Positions 1-8,726 of a DNA stretch of 64,000 nucleotides are shown piece by piece (within the stretch, counting starts at the first letter, position 1; the number at the start of each line of letters is the position of its first letter). A model generated the notes under the pieces. The model saw nothing but the letters and a program-made list of their open reading frames with translations, was not told the DNA's origin and ran no database searches. The DNA is taken from contig NZ_WUQY01000011.1 in assembly GCF_009829085.1 (NCBI RefSeq), forward strand, positions 36,262 to 100,261, written 5' to 3'. A program made the translations under genes and the position numbers. This DNA comes from Sphingobacterium bovisgrunnientis (lineage in GTDB: Bacteria; Bacteroidota; Bacteroidia; Sphingobacteriales; Sphingobacteriaceae).

Positions 1-2820
1 TTGTATGCTAATAAGTTCTTTTTGTGCTTCAACGATTTTGTCGTGAAGAGCTTTTTCTTTTGCATTATCAAAAGCAATCTTCCGAATTGGTAATTTGTTG
101 AGGACTTTTGTACCTCTTGCATAATAACTTCCTCTAAATACTTCGCCTGTTAGAATGACAAACCATTCAACGTATTTTGAATTTAGTATCGCTTGAATGT
201 AATATGTGGAATAATCGAATTTGTCAGGCATTGTAATGGCACAATAACCAGCTGTCCCTCCCGATGTAAAAAGTGTTCCGTAATTATCAATCGCATATTT
301 GTCGCCACTTGATAAAACACCAAGTATTATCTTTTCTTTTTTGTCTGAAATATTTAACCCTTGTGGTCTCCCGAACCTATGCCATTCGTCTTTTGTTGCA
401 GGTACAGGTTTTATATCTCTTTTTGGATTGTTTAGAATTGCTTTATGCTTTTGTAAATAGTCAAAAGCAAGCGGATATTTCTTTTGAATATCAGTAAGCG
501 AAATTATTTCAACACCTTTTTTTGTGTTTTGATAAGGATAAATAACCCTTGCATTAGGTTTGAAAGTCCTGTAAGTATTCAGATTGTCTTCGCCTGATGA
601 TGTTTGAAAATAAGGTTTGGTAATTGCTTTTTCAATTTTGTAATCAACTCCTTTTTTTGAAAAATAATAATGCTTAGCATCATCTTTCGTTGGAATGAAA
701 ATATAAATGTCATTAGCACTCGTTTGAATACCATTGAAAATATTATCACTACCAACCAAGTCAATAAGTGAAGCACTTTGAGCTACAATTTTATTATAAG
801 CGTTTATTAGTTCTGGCGGAACTAAAACCCAAACTTCATTATCTAATTCAATAGTATTTTTTGAAGCATATTTTACGGCTTCTGGTTCACGAACCTTCCA
901 ACTTTTTAGGCTTTTGACTTCTGCATATTGAAATGTTTTTTGAGGTGTTTTGTTTAAAATCAGCAAACAAGTATAAGTTGTTTTGTTTGCAAAAACTTGA
1001 TTTGCACCAAATGAAACAATTGAATGTAAATATTCCTTTGTTGAGAGTTCTTCTCGTAATTTCTTACCTGCGCCAACTTTTGTAAACTTATTAGGAACGA
1101 TATAACCTAAAATTCCGCCATCATTTAACAAATTCATTCCTTGTTCAAGGAACAAAAAATATTTATCAAATTGTTTGTAAGCCGAAGTGTAATTGGCTTT
1201 ATAAAGCGGTAATTCAAGCGGTGTGATATTTTTCATATCCTCCGACTTCATATAAGGCGGATTACCAATAATCACATCAAAACGAAGTTTTGAAAAGTCC
1301 AACGGATTAATTTCAGTTTGATTTTTCTTTTCAACTTGTGTTGGATTTAGTAAACTATTACCAAAGAAGATATTATTGGATAAATCAGTTAAAACTGGTT
1401 TGCTTGTATTGGTTGAAGATGTGTTTTCATCTTCTAAAAGTTTCAATAGTAAACCAAATTTTGAAGCTTCTACCGCATTATAATCTTTATCTATTCCATA
1501 AACGCAATTCAACAATAGTTCCCTTTTGATTTTAAAAGGAAGTTTATAAGTGTTGATGCTTGTTTGAATAAGTTTTGTTTTGTGGGCAATTAGATAATAG
1601 TCAATTAGAATATCATTTAATAGCTGAAACAGTTCCAATAAAAATGCACCAGAACCGCAAGCGATGTCTGCGAATTTTAGTTTTAGAATTTCTTTATCGG
1701 TTTTGTCCTTACATTTTGGCAAAACCGTATTCCGCAAAATATCATTGATGATGAATGTTGGCGTAGTTACAATATCTCTATCAATATTTTCAGGTTTCTT
1801 TACTAATTCAACTGTTCCGTTTTGAACAGTCAATTTTTCCGAAAGAATAATTTCATAAATGCTTCCTAAAATATCCGATGAAAACACACTGAAAGAGTAA
1901 GGACTTTCAGGATAATACAACTGCTTTATAATCGTCCAAAACGCAGAACTGATATTTTCTACAATTTTATCTTTCAGTAATTGGTCAAACAATCCTGAAT
2001 TGTAGCGCTTGTCGGCTTGTTTAAATTTTTTAATTAATGATTTAAAGTTACTTGCGTTGGCAAATGTTAAAAGTGTTTGATAATCCTCTAAGTTTCTGTC
2101 TTCGCAAACACGCAAAAATAAAATTCTGTTCAAATAACTTTGAACAATATCGTTTAATTCCTGCTCTTTTATTTTAGGGTGGTGTTTGTATATTTCACTT
2201 CCTAATAACTTTCTCCATTCGTTGAATTGATGTAAAAAAAGGGTGTCAATCGAATACTGATTTAGCTTGTTTTCAATCGTTTGCCATTCCGTATCAAACG
2301 CCCCTGAATAAACAGCGTCTTTGCCCAATAGCTTTTTAATTTCTTCAAATTTACCTTCGTATTCTGTGTAGTGGTATTTCTTGATTAATGCTTTATTGTA
2401 ACTGTCGGCTTCATCAACTTTTACAGAAGTGTCATAAATAACTAAGTATTCAAAGTTTGATAAGATGGAAATTTTTAGTTTAGCTGTAAAACCATATCGT
2501 CTTACTTGTTTTGCTGTTTCGTTGTTAGTTTCAATTGCTACGCACGGTTTTTTAGCTTCCAAAAAGAATTTTCTTTCTGAAAACAATCGAAATGTATAGT
2601 CTGGTTTTTTAGAATGCTCAGAAGCATTGGCTTTTAATGCTTCTTCTAAAATCACTTCTCTTTCATTTGTGGATTTTCCTGCGTTGTTTTTTATGTCCCA
2701 ACCCAATAATTCAAAAAACGGGTCTAAGAAATCACTGCGAAGTAGTGTTTCGTTATACTTGTTTGTTAAGTAATATTTTCTGTCAGCCGAATATTTTTCT
2801 ATGAGTTTCTTAACAGTCAT
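1..2820 (-). CDS. Type IIG restriction-modification enzyme (Eco57I-like), C-terminus outside window
   Basis: A single polypeptide that cuts DNA and methylates adenine in its target. From the ATG at 2818-2820 the frame stays open for all 940 codons in the window and runs off the left edge, so the C-terminus is missing. The N-terminal region shows a PD-(D/E)XK-like nuclease signature: KPDYTFR near residue 71, then LEAKKP near residue 84. The amino-methylase core follows, with the SAM-binding motif DIACGSGAF near residue 384 and the catalytic NPPY near residue 520. Target recognition would lie in the later part, and specificity cannot be read from sequence. The start overlaps the stop of the upstream regulator gene as ATGA, so translation is probably coupled. 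Family assignment is strong; activity is inferred. Confidence 0.88.
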   Translation of the reverse strand, partial: MTVKKLIEKYSADRKYYLTNKYNETLLRSDFLDPFFELLGWDIKNNAGKSTNEREVILEEALKANASEHSKKPDYTFRLFSERKFFLEAKKPCVAIETNNETAKQVRRYGFTAKLKISILSNFEYLVIYDTSVKVDEADSYNKALIKKYHYTEYEGKFEEIKKLLGKDAVYSGAFDTEWQTIENKLNQYSIDTLFLHQFNEWRKLLGSEIYKHHPKIKEQELNDIVQSYLNRILFLRVCEDRNLEDYQTLLTFANASNFKSLIKKFKQADKRYNSGLFDQLLKDKIVENISSAFWTIIKQLYYPESPYSFSVFSSDILGSIYEIILSEKLTVQNGTVELVKKPENIDRDIVTTPTFIINDILRNTVLPKCKDKTDKEILKLKFADIACGSGAFLLELFQLLNDILIDYYLIAHKTKLIQTSINTYKLPFKIKRELLLNCVYGIDKDYNAVEASKFGLLLKLLEDENTSSTNTSKPVLTDLSNNIFFGNSLLNPTQVEKKNQTEINPLDFSKLRFDVIIGNPPYMKSEDMKNITPLELPLYKANYTSAYKQFDKYFLFLEQGMNLLNDGGILGYIVPNKFTKVGAGKKLREELSTKEYLHSIVSFGANQVFANKTTYTCLLILNKTPQKTFQYAEVKSLKSWKVREPEAVKYASKNTIELDNEVWVLVPPELINAYNKIVAQSASLIDLVGSDNIFNGIQTSANDIYIFIPTKDDAKHYYFSKKGVDYKIEKAITKPYFQTSSGEDNLNTYRTFKPNARVIYPYQNTKKGVEIISLTDIQKKYPLAFDYLQKHKAILNNPKRDIKPVPATKDEWHRFGRPQGLNISDKKEKIILGVLSSGDKYAIDNYGTLFTSGGTAGYCAITMPDKFDYSTYYIQAILNSKYVEWFVILTGEVFRGSYYARGTKVLNKLPIRKIAFDNAKEKALHDKIVEAQKELISIQ

Positions 2821-3134
2821 TTTTTCTTGTTGGCTTTAAAATATTCAACTTTATCCTCTGCTACTTTTAGCGTATCAATATCGGCTTCCTCTTCCATTAT
2901 TCTATATGCAAATTGGTCGCTAAGTAATTCTTTAATCAATAGTTTTTCGTCTATTTTAAAAAACTCTGCAATGTGCTTTATTTGCTCTTTTGTTGGTTGT
3001 CGTTCGTTACGTTCAATTTTTCCAAGCAAAGAAGTGTCAATACCGATATGGCTTGCCACTTCCCTCAAAGAAAGTGAAACTTCCTCTCTCAATGTTCTTA
3101 ATCGTTCACCTATGGTTGTAATGCTTTTTTCCAT
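2817..3134 (-). CDS. XRE-family helix-turn-helix regulator, probable controller of the R-M operon
   Basis: A 105-residue DNA-binding protein. Residues about 8-65 form a Cro/C1-type helix-turn-helix (IGERLRTLREEVSLSLREVA, then GIDTSLLGKIERNERQP), followed by a short charged tail ending in KANKKK. It lies directly upstream of the type IIG gene and overlaps it by four bases (ATGA). Small XRE proteins in this position are often controller (C) proteins that time the expression of the nuclease. Two copies of an 18-bp partly symmetrical sequence lie just upstream of its start and are its likely operators. The controller role is inferred from position and those repeats. Confidence 0.85.
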   Translation of the reverse strand: MEKSITTIGERLRTLREEVSLSLREVASHIGIDTSLLGKIERNERQPTKEQIKHIAEFFKIDEKLLIKELLSDQFAYRIMEEEADIDTLKVAEDKVEYFKANKKK

Positions 3135-3144
3135 TGTCGCTATT

Positions 3145-3162
3145 TAGGACGTATTTTGTCCA
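3145..3162. promoter_or_regulatory. Operator-like repeat, copy 1
   Basis: The sequence taggacgtattttgtcca has outer half-sites GGAC and GTCC around a 7-bp centre. It lies 11 bases upstream of the XRE regulator start at 3134 and occurs again, identical, at 3184-3201. Binding by the regulator is inferred. Confidence 0.65.
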
Positions 3163-3183
3163 AATATAAGTAAATAAAATTGA

Positions 3184-3201
3184 TAGGACGTATTTTGTCC
3201 A
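3184..3201. promoter_or_regulatory. Operator-like repeat, copy 2
   Basis: An exact second copy of taggacgtattttgtcca, 39 bp from copy 1 (start to start) and further upstream of the regulator. Two spaced identical partly palindromic sites fit a cooperative autoregulatory operator of a restriction-modification controller protein. Confidence 0.65.
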
Positions 3202-3286
3202 CGAATTTTACTAAAAAGATATCAGGTGTTGATGGTTTTGATATAGCAATATAATTTCCTGTTTTTTGAAGTCCTAAAATAATACA

Positions 3287-3603
3287 TTACAATCTTCTCC
3301 CTTTCTTCTTTTTCTTCATCCGATTAGCAAACTGTTCTTCTTCGTAATCCTCTCCCTGTGCATCCGATAATAGGCTAAACAATCCCAAATCGGTATTAGG
3401 CGAATGTTCCTGTGAGAGAAACTTAAAAAGGTCTTTTGTTGGCAGGTTGTCTATTTCATTTGCTTTAGAAACGGGATTATCTTGTATCTTCAATTCGGGT
3501 TTATTTCCATTGTTCCACCAATCGTTAAACATTTTTGCCGATAGGTTTCTGTCTAATTGTGAGCCGTTCCAAACTCCATTGAGCAGCTCTATTGCATGTG
3601 CCA
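3287..3603 (-). pseudogene. C-terminal remnant of a mobilization/relaxase-type protein
   Basis: The open frame covers about 105 residues from MAHAIELLNGVWNG to a basic end (EEEQFANRMKKKKKGRRL). The acidic stretch followed by a lysine/arginine-rich tail resembles the C-termini of Bacteroidota MobB-type relaxases, and no catalytic part is present. Its 5' end abuts the broken start of an IS66 transposase on the other strand near 3596-3603. I infer that the gene was cut at this junction. The few codons upstream of MAHA belong to the IS66 remnant. Assignment is tentative. Confidence 0.4.
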
Positions 3604-4153
3604 TATTCGCAGAAAATTTGATGAAAGTGCGCAAAATGATCTTGCACGCTCGAAAATCGCTGTTGACTATATTGCAGCCATATATACCGTTGAGAAACTA
3701 ATCAGAGAAGCTCAGCGTGCCATGAAAGAAGATGAAATCGTATTTCTTCGATACGAAAAGGTAAAACCCATATTGGATGAAATGAAAAAATGGATGCAAC
3801 AGAAATATACGAAAGTGTTGCCACGGAGTCCTATCGGAAAAGCGATTGCTTATGCATTAAAATTATGAGATAATATGTATTATTATCTGCTGCACGGTGA
3901 GCTTCTTCCCGATAATAACGAAATTGAAAATGCAATACGGCCAATTGCCCTCTCAAGGAAGAACAGCCTGTTCAGTGGAACACATAAAACCGCTCAAGAT
4001 GCCGCCATGATATTCTCGCTATTTGCTACTTGTAAAAAACATGATGTTGATCCCCAAAACTGGTTGAACGATGTGCTGTATAAAATCAATGACCCAGAAT
4101 TCGAAGGGAAATATAGCGACTTAGTACCAAACAGATGGAAAAATAACCGATAA
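3596..4153 (+). pseudogene. IS66-family transposase, 5'-truncated and interrupted by a stop codon
   Basis: This is the C-terminal third of an IS66 transposase. It opens at CHIRRKFDES (the conserved GCHVRRKF region) and continues through LLPDNNEIENAIRPIALSRKN to the usual IS66 end. An in-frame TGA at 3866-3868 falls where the family has a tryptophan (LKLWDNMYYY), and the same frame resumes at once, so a single TGG to TGA change broke the gene. The N-terminal catalytic part and the accessory ORFs are absent. It is a dead fragment between two restriction systems. Confidence 0.85.
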
Positions 4154-4347
4154 TTAACTTTTGAGGGGAACCACCGTATGCATACAATTAACCCATTCTT
4201 AAACAGGGTGAAAACTATACTATTTCTAAAAAAAAGTATTTTTATTTCAACGACAGTTCAAGTTACAGATGTAGCTTGATCAGGGAAGATTACTCATGAA
4301 AACATTTATAATTTCGTAAATTGCAGAAATTAATTAGTGAATGTAAA

Positions 4348-5604
4348 ATGAATGTATTGGAGAAGTTATCACTTGATGAAGTAAGAAAAGATAAGAAAAA
4401 TCCAATTTGCAAGTTTGCCTTGAAGGATGCGGTAATAACTCATTATTTATATAATAATACATATCAAACCTCTCAATTCTATAAATATGATGCTTTAAAA
4501 TTTACTAATGAGATAGCGGGCCATTACTTAAAAGAAAAATTTGTCGATTATTTAGATTCTAATAATCAATTAGAAGTTTTTAAAAAGGAGGATGTTCCTT
4601 TCTTACCTGTAGATAAGCCATTGTTTAACTTCATTGATTTATTTGCTGGGATTGGAGGTTTTCGTCTCGCATTACAAAATCTTGGAGGAAAATGTGTTTT
4701 TACAAGTGAGTGGGATAAACAAGCACAGAAAACTTATAGAGCAAATTTTGGTGAAACACCTTTTGGAGATATAACTCAAGAAGAAATAAAACAATATATT
4801 CCTGAAAGCTTTGATATACTTTGCGCAGGTTTCCCATGTCAAGCATTCTCTATTGCAGGAAAGCGGGGAGGATTTGAAGATACTCGTGGAACTTTATTTT
4901 TTGATGTTGCAGAAATAATAAAGCGGAAACAACCCGAAGCCTTTTTTCTTGAAAATGTTAAAGGTTTAAGAAGTCACGATAAAGGAAAGACCTTAAATAC
5001 AATATTAAATGTACTTAGGGAAGATCTTGGATATTTTGTGCCTGATCCTCAAATTATAAATGCAAAAGACTTTGGTCTGCCACAAAATAGAGAACGTATA
5101 TATATTGTTGGATTTCATCCTAGTTTAGGAATTGATAGTTTTAAATACCCAGACGCAACGAACCAAACCGCTCGTTTTGAAGATGTTAAAGAAACAAGTG
5201 TTGTGGATACCAAATATTATTTGTCCAATAGATACCTTCAAACATTAATTAATCACAAAAATAGACATGAAAGTAAAGGAAATGGCTTTGGGTATCAAAT
5301 CATAAATGATGATGAAATTGCAAATGCTGTGGTGTGTGGAGGAATGGGGAGAGAAAGAAATTTAGTGATTGATAATAGAATTACAGATTTCACGCCTACA
5401 ACAAAAATTAAAGGAGAAGTCAACAAGGAGGGCGTTCGAAAAATGACACCTAGAGAATGGGCTAGATTACAGGGATTTCCTGATAATTTTATAATTCCAG
5501 TGGCGGATGCATCGGCATATAAACAATTTGGCAATTCCGTCGCGGTACCCGCTATTCAGGCTACAGCCAAGAAAATTATAGAAATAATTTTAAAACAACA
5601 GTAA
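4348..5604 (+). CDS. DNA (cytosine-5-)-methyltransferase, HpaII-like
   Basis: Methylates cytosine at C5, protecting DNA from the partner nuclease. Motif I (NFIDLFAGIGGFR) follows an N-terminal extension of about 95 residues. The catalytic Pro-Cys lies in GFPCQAFS (C173 counted from an alternative TTG start at 4321), ENV is in FFLENVKGL, and the QNRERIY and QFGNSVAVP motifs close the fold. I prefer the ATG at 4348, but the TTG start is in frame. The stop overlaps the next gene's ATG (TAATG at 5602-5606). The downstream gene is HpaII-family, which suggests CCGG as the target. That specificity is inference from the pair, not seen directly. Confidence 0.92.
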   Translation: MNVLEKLSLDEVRKDKKNPICKFALKDAVITHYLYNNTYQTSQFYKYDALKFTNEIAGHYLKEKFVDYLDSNNQLEVFKKEDVPFLPVDKPLFNFIDLFAGIGGFRLALQNLGGKCVFTSEWDKQAQKTYRANFGETPFGDITQEEIKQYIPESFDILCAGFPCQAFSIAGKRGGFEDTRGTLFFDVAEIIKRKQPEAFFLENVKGLRSHDKGKTLNTILNVLREDLGYFVPDPQIINAKDFGLPQNRERIYIVGFHPSLGIDSFKYPDATNQTARFEDVKETSVVDTKYYLSNRYLQTLINHKNRHESKGNGFGYQIINDDEIANAVVCGGMGRERNLVIDNRITDFTPTTKIKGEVNKEGVRKMTPREWARLQGFPDNFIIPVADASAYKQFGNSVAVPAIQATAKKIIEIILKQQ

Positions 5605-6714
5605 TGTCAGAAAAATCTGAAGGATTAAGTGGAAATATTGGGGAGTGGAGTGAAATATTATACATTATTCAAAATTATCGCTGATAAGAAACTTTATGGA
5701 GGAACTAGTGAACTTCACAAAGTCGAATCAATGATTTTTCCTATAATAAAAATATTAAGGGATGAATCTAATGGTACATTTGAATTTTCTTACGATAATG
5801 ATTTAGTAGTTGTAAAAAACAAGAATGAAGAATTTAGGATATCTGTAAAAACGTTTTATCAAAATGCTTCATTTCTTTTAAATAAATTAAAAGAGAAAAA
5901 TAAATCTTCTTTTACAATTCCTGAGATAGAAACTTTTATTAATTCTTATGGTAGTAAATCTATTAAGGCTAAATCATCACTAAAAAGCGATATTCGGATC
6001 ATAATACATGATTTAGTAACGGGTAGAAGTCCTCAATTAGGCTTTAGTATAAAGTCTGAAGTTGGGACTCCTCCGACATTATTTAATAGTAACAAATCAA
6101 CGAACTTTGCCTATAAAATAGTTGGAGATTTATCACCTACAGATCTAGAAGAAATCAATAGAATTGTTAAATATAAAGGCACTAAGGTGATTCAAGATGT
6201 TAAAGGCAGACTTCGTACAATTTTAAATAAAGGTTGTGAATTAAAATTTTCCCATGTTCCATGTGTTATATTCCATAATAATTTAACCTTAGTTGACTCG
6301 TCCTTACCTAATATATTGGCACATGCCCTGTATAAATACTTTACTTCAGGGATATCCAAATCAATTGAGATTATAAATTCACTAGCTTATGAAAATCCCC
6401 TGAAATTCAATTTCTCAAACGATCATCCTTTTTATTCATATAAGTTCAAAAGATTTTTAACAGATGTATCATTGGGTATGTTGCCAACAAAAGTTTGGGG
6501 AGGAATTATTGATGCAACAGGTGGATATTTAGTTGTAAAAAAGGATGGTGAGGTATTATGTTATCATATATATAATAGAAACGAATTCGAGGATTATTTA
6601 TATGTTAATACCAAGTTTGATACGCCTAGTGCCACTAAACATGATTTTGGATATATTTATCAGTTAAATGGAGAGTTGTATATAAACCTTAATTTTCAAA
6701 TACGTTTTATATAA
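5604..6714 (+). pseudogene. HpaII-family type II restriction endonuclease, frameshifted near the N-terminus
   Basis: Partner nuclease of the upstream cytosine methylase. The natural ATG at 5604 gives MSEKSEGLSGNIGEWSEI and then terminates at 5682. The family sequence continues in another frame as YTLFKIIADKKLYGG and stays open to 6714. Removing one T at about 5658-5659 joins the two into the expected GEWSEIYTLFK. The C-terminal part is well kept (DATGGYLVVKKDGEVLCYHI, YNRNEFEDYL, LYINLNFQIRF). A GTG at 5629 could start a 361-residue product that lacks the GEWSE segment, which probably belongs to the functional core. Either the nuclease is dead or the base is an assembly error. Confidence 0.85.
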
Positions 6715-6903
6715 TAAGTTCCTGTCACAAATTCAAGTTGTAATAGGCAAATAGGTATAAATATACCAAAATCGAACTTTACGATTACTATTGAAAGAAA
6801 AGCTACTGTAGTATTTATTCTCAGGAGTTACAGTATTGTAAATGGAAAATAAGAAAGTAGCAAAATGATGTAGGTTCTTAATTCGTATGTATGCATACGA
6901 ATA

Positions 6904-6923
6904 TATACCACATTTCCCAATAA
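6904..6923 (+). repeat. Direct repeat, left copy
   Basis: The sequence tataccacatttcccaataa occurs here and at 8628-8647. Allowing one mismatch the match extends five bases further left. The two copies bracket the decayed SusD gene. Confidence 0.6.
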
Positions 6924-6924
6924 T

Positions 6925-6960
6925 ACAGGTCTTATGAATTTTAATTTTCATAAGACCTGT
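6925..6960. terminator. Intrinsic terminator, possibly bidirectional
   Basis: Perfect 14-bp stem (acaggtcttatgaa with ttcataagacctgt) and an 8-nt loop, followed on the plus strand by attttattta. It closes the HpaII-like operon on the plus strand. Confidence 0.7.
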
Positions 6961-7116
6961 ATTTTATTTATATCTTTTAAATATTTGGCTAACAACTCCT
7001 TCTATAAATCAACATTCAGAGTATGAAATTTACAACTTTCTCCCTTTTATGAAGTTTTAATTATTAAAGAGATTTTTTATTACCTCTATCAAAATATTTC
7101 GCCTCTTTTAATTTTT

Positions 7117-8520
7117 CTAAAATCCTGGATTTTGGACTAAAAGTCTGCTTTTAGATATTTCGGCAAATGGGATTGGATACAAGTACATAGATTTTTTAAA
7201 AATTCTTGGCGCGTTATCATAATCAGTTCTTTTAAAATAACTTAAATCATTTTGATTACCTGAAATGTTCATACCTGTAAAAACGCCTCCTTGTCTTCCC
7301 TCTGCTTCTTCTGCAATCATCTATCTTCTTACATCAAAATAACGTTGACCTTCTGCAAAAAGTTCAATTCTTCTTTCTTGCTGTATAGCTTCGCGCTGTT
7401 TTTGTTGATTCCCCAAAATTCCAGTTTTTGTGCCATTTGAATTCATCTCTACATAGCCAGGAATCCCAGCTCTATGCCTTACAAGATCCAAGTATTTAAT
7501 AATTTCTGGATCGTTAGGATCAACTTCATTACAAGCTTCGGCATATAATAAATAGAAGTCTGCTAGCCTGAAAATAATTGAGGGTCTAAACACAGTCTTG
7601 ATTCCACCAGAAACAGTAGGATGAATGGTTCTATTATTAAATTTATACAACAAATACCCTGTTTTTGAATATCCTCCAGAGGTTGCGTTGCCACTATGTG
7701 CTATTCCTCCATACCCTGGCCTTGGATTAGTAGATGATTTTATATCTCGTGAAAAGTATATACGGGTTGCCAATGATGTCGCTGCTGTTGTTCCTTGTAA
7801 ATTTACATTCGAGACGACATCGTGCCAACTTTCCCCTTGATAAGTCACAGTGGCATAGAAATCTTGGCTCACGATTGGCATACATATTTGAAACATTATT
7901 GTCAGTAAGGATAATTTCATTACCTCCTTTTACAAATCGAGTAGATGGATTTTAAACATTTGAAAACCCAATTTCTGAATATCCAGAATTTTGATCATTA
8001 ATTTTCAAACCATTGTTCATAAAAAATGCGTCTACAGCTTCTTGTGTAACGCCCATATATCCTCCCGCTGTACTTGCAATATCTCTCGGAATTTGAGCTG
8101 ACTCAACTGTTCCCCAGCTGTTGACAGCATTGGCCCAAATAATTTCTTTGTTATAACGTTGGAATAATTCGTATACATTTAAATAGGGATTGTTAGGAAC
8201 ACTACTGTAGTATAAATTATAGTTCCCGTTATTTGCGAAGTCAATAAACTCCTTTAAAACTTGTTTAGCCTTTTTCCATTTTTCTAAATCTTTAGCTGCG
8301 AATAATGATTTACCGTCGGTATTTTTTAATTCTAAAGCCTCAGTGTAACCTCCGTTGAATAAAGGCGATGCGGCATACATCCATAATTTTGCTCTTACAG
8401 CCATAGCTACACCTTTTGTGGGAATAATATATTAATTAATTCTATTTTCTACTAAGGGATCAACTTCTTCGAATTTTAAATCAGAAGTGAAATCATTTTT
8501 TAAATCTTGGATATCTATTT
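7117..8520 (-). pseudogene. RagB/SusD-family lipoprotein remnant
   Basis: A decayed outer-membrane nutrient-binding protein. Recognisable SusD segments read in order on the minus strand: TKGVAMAVRAKLWMYAASPLFNGG, then ADFYLLYAEACNEV, RIELFAEGQRYFDVRR, and the typical end YPIPFAEISKSRLLVQNPGF. Breaks are a TAA at 8432-8434, a TAA at 7952-7954, one extra base near 7858, and a TAG at 7321-7323 in place of the usual tryptophan after DVRR. The signal peptide, the N-terminal third and the partner SusC are missing. The 5' boundary near 8520 is approximate. Intact SusC/SusD genes follow on the other strand. Confidence 0.85.
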
Positions 8521-8627
8521 TTTTAAAACATTAATGGTATTGTATCGAAAATAAGAATACAGCAAAATTGGTAATTTTAAGTAGAGCCGAATCGAATCGA
8601 CATTTTTACTATAATTTAGTTAGAATG

Positions 8628-8647
8628 TATACCACATTTCCCAATAA
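8628..8647 (+). repeat. Direct repeat, right copy
   Basis: Exact second copy of tataccacatttcccaataa, located 80 bp upstream of the SusC start at 8727. It may be part of a promoter region that was duplicated, or the scar of an insertion. Function is unknown. Confidence 0.6.
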
Positions 8648-8726
8648 AACATATTAAAAATGTTGAATGTAAACTTATTATATGTACATTACATCACCAT
8701 AAAATCTATTTAATTAAACCATTTAC

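Larger units (their letters stand above)
6715..7116. other. Intergenic region between the HpaII-like system and the SusD remnant
   Basis: No convincing gene is present. It contains the left copy of a 20-bp repeat and a strong hairpin terminator. The one open frame here (6733-6951, minus) shows no recognisable protein features. Confidence 0.6.

Noticed and set aside
273..1529. Plus-strand frames inside the type IIG gene
   Set aside because: Antisense shadows of a long gene with all family motifs on the minus strand.
6733..6951. 72-codon open frame on the minus strand
   Set aside because: It overlaps a terminator hairpin and a repeat and has no protein-like motif.
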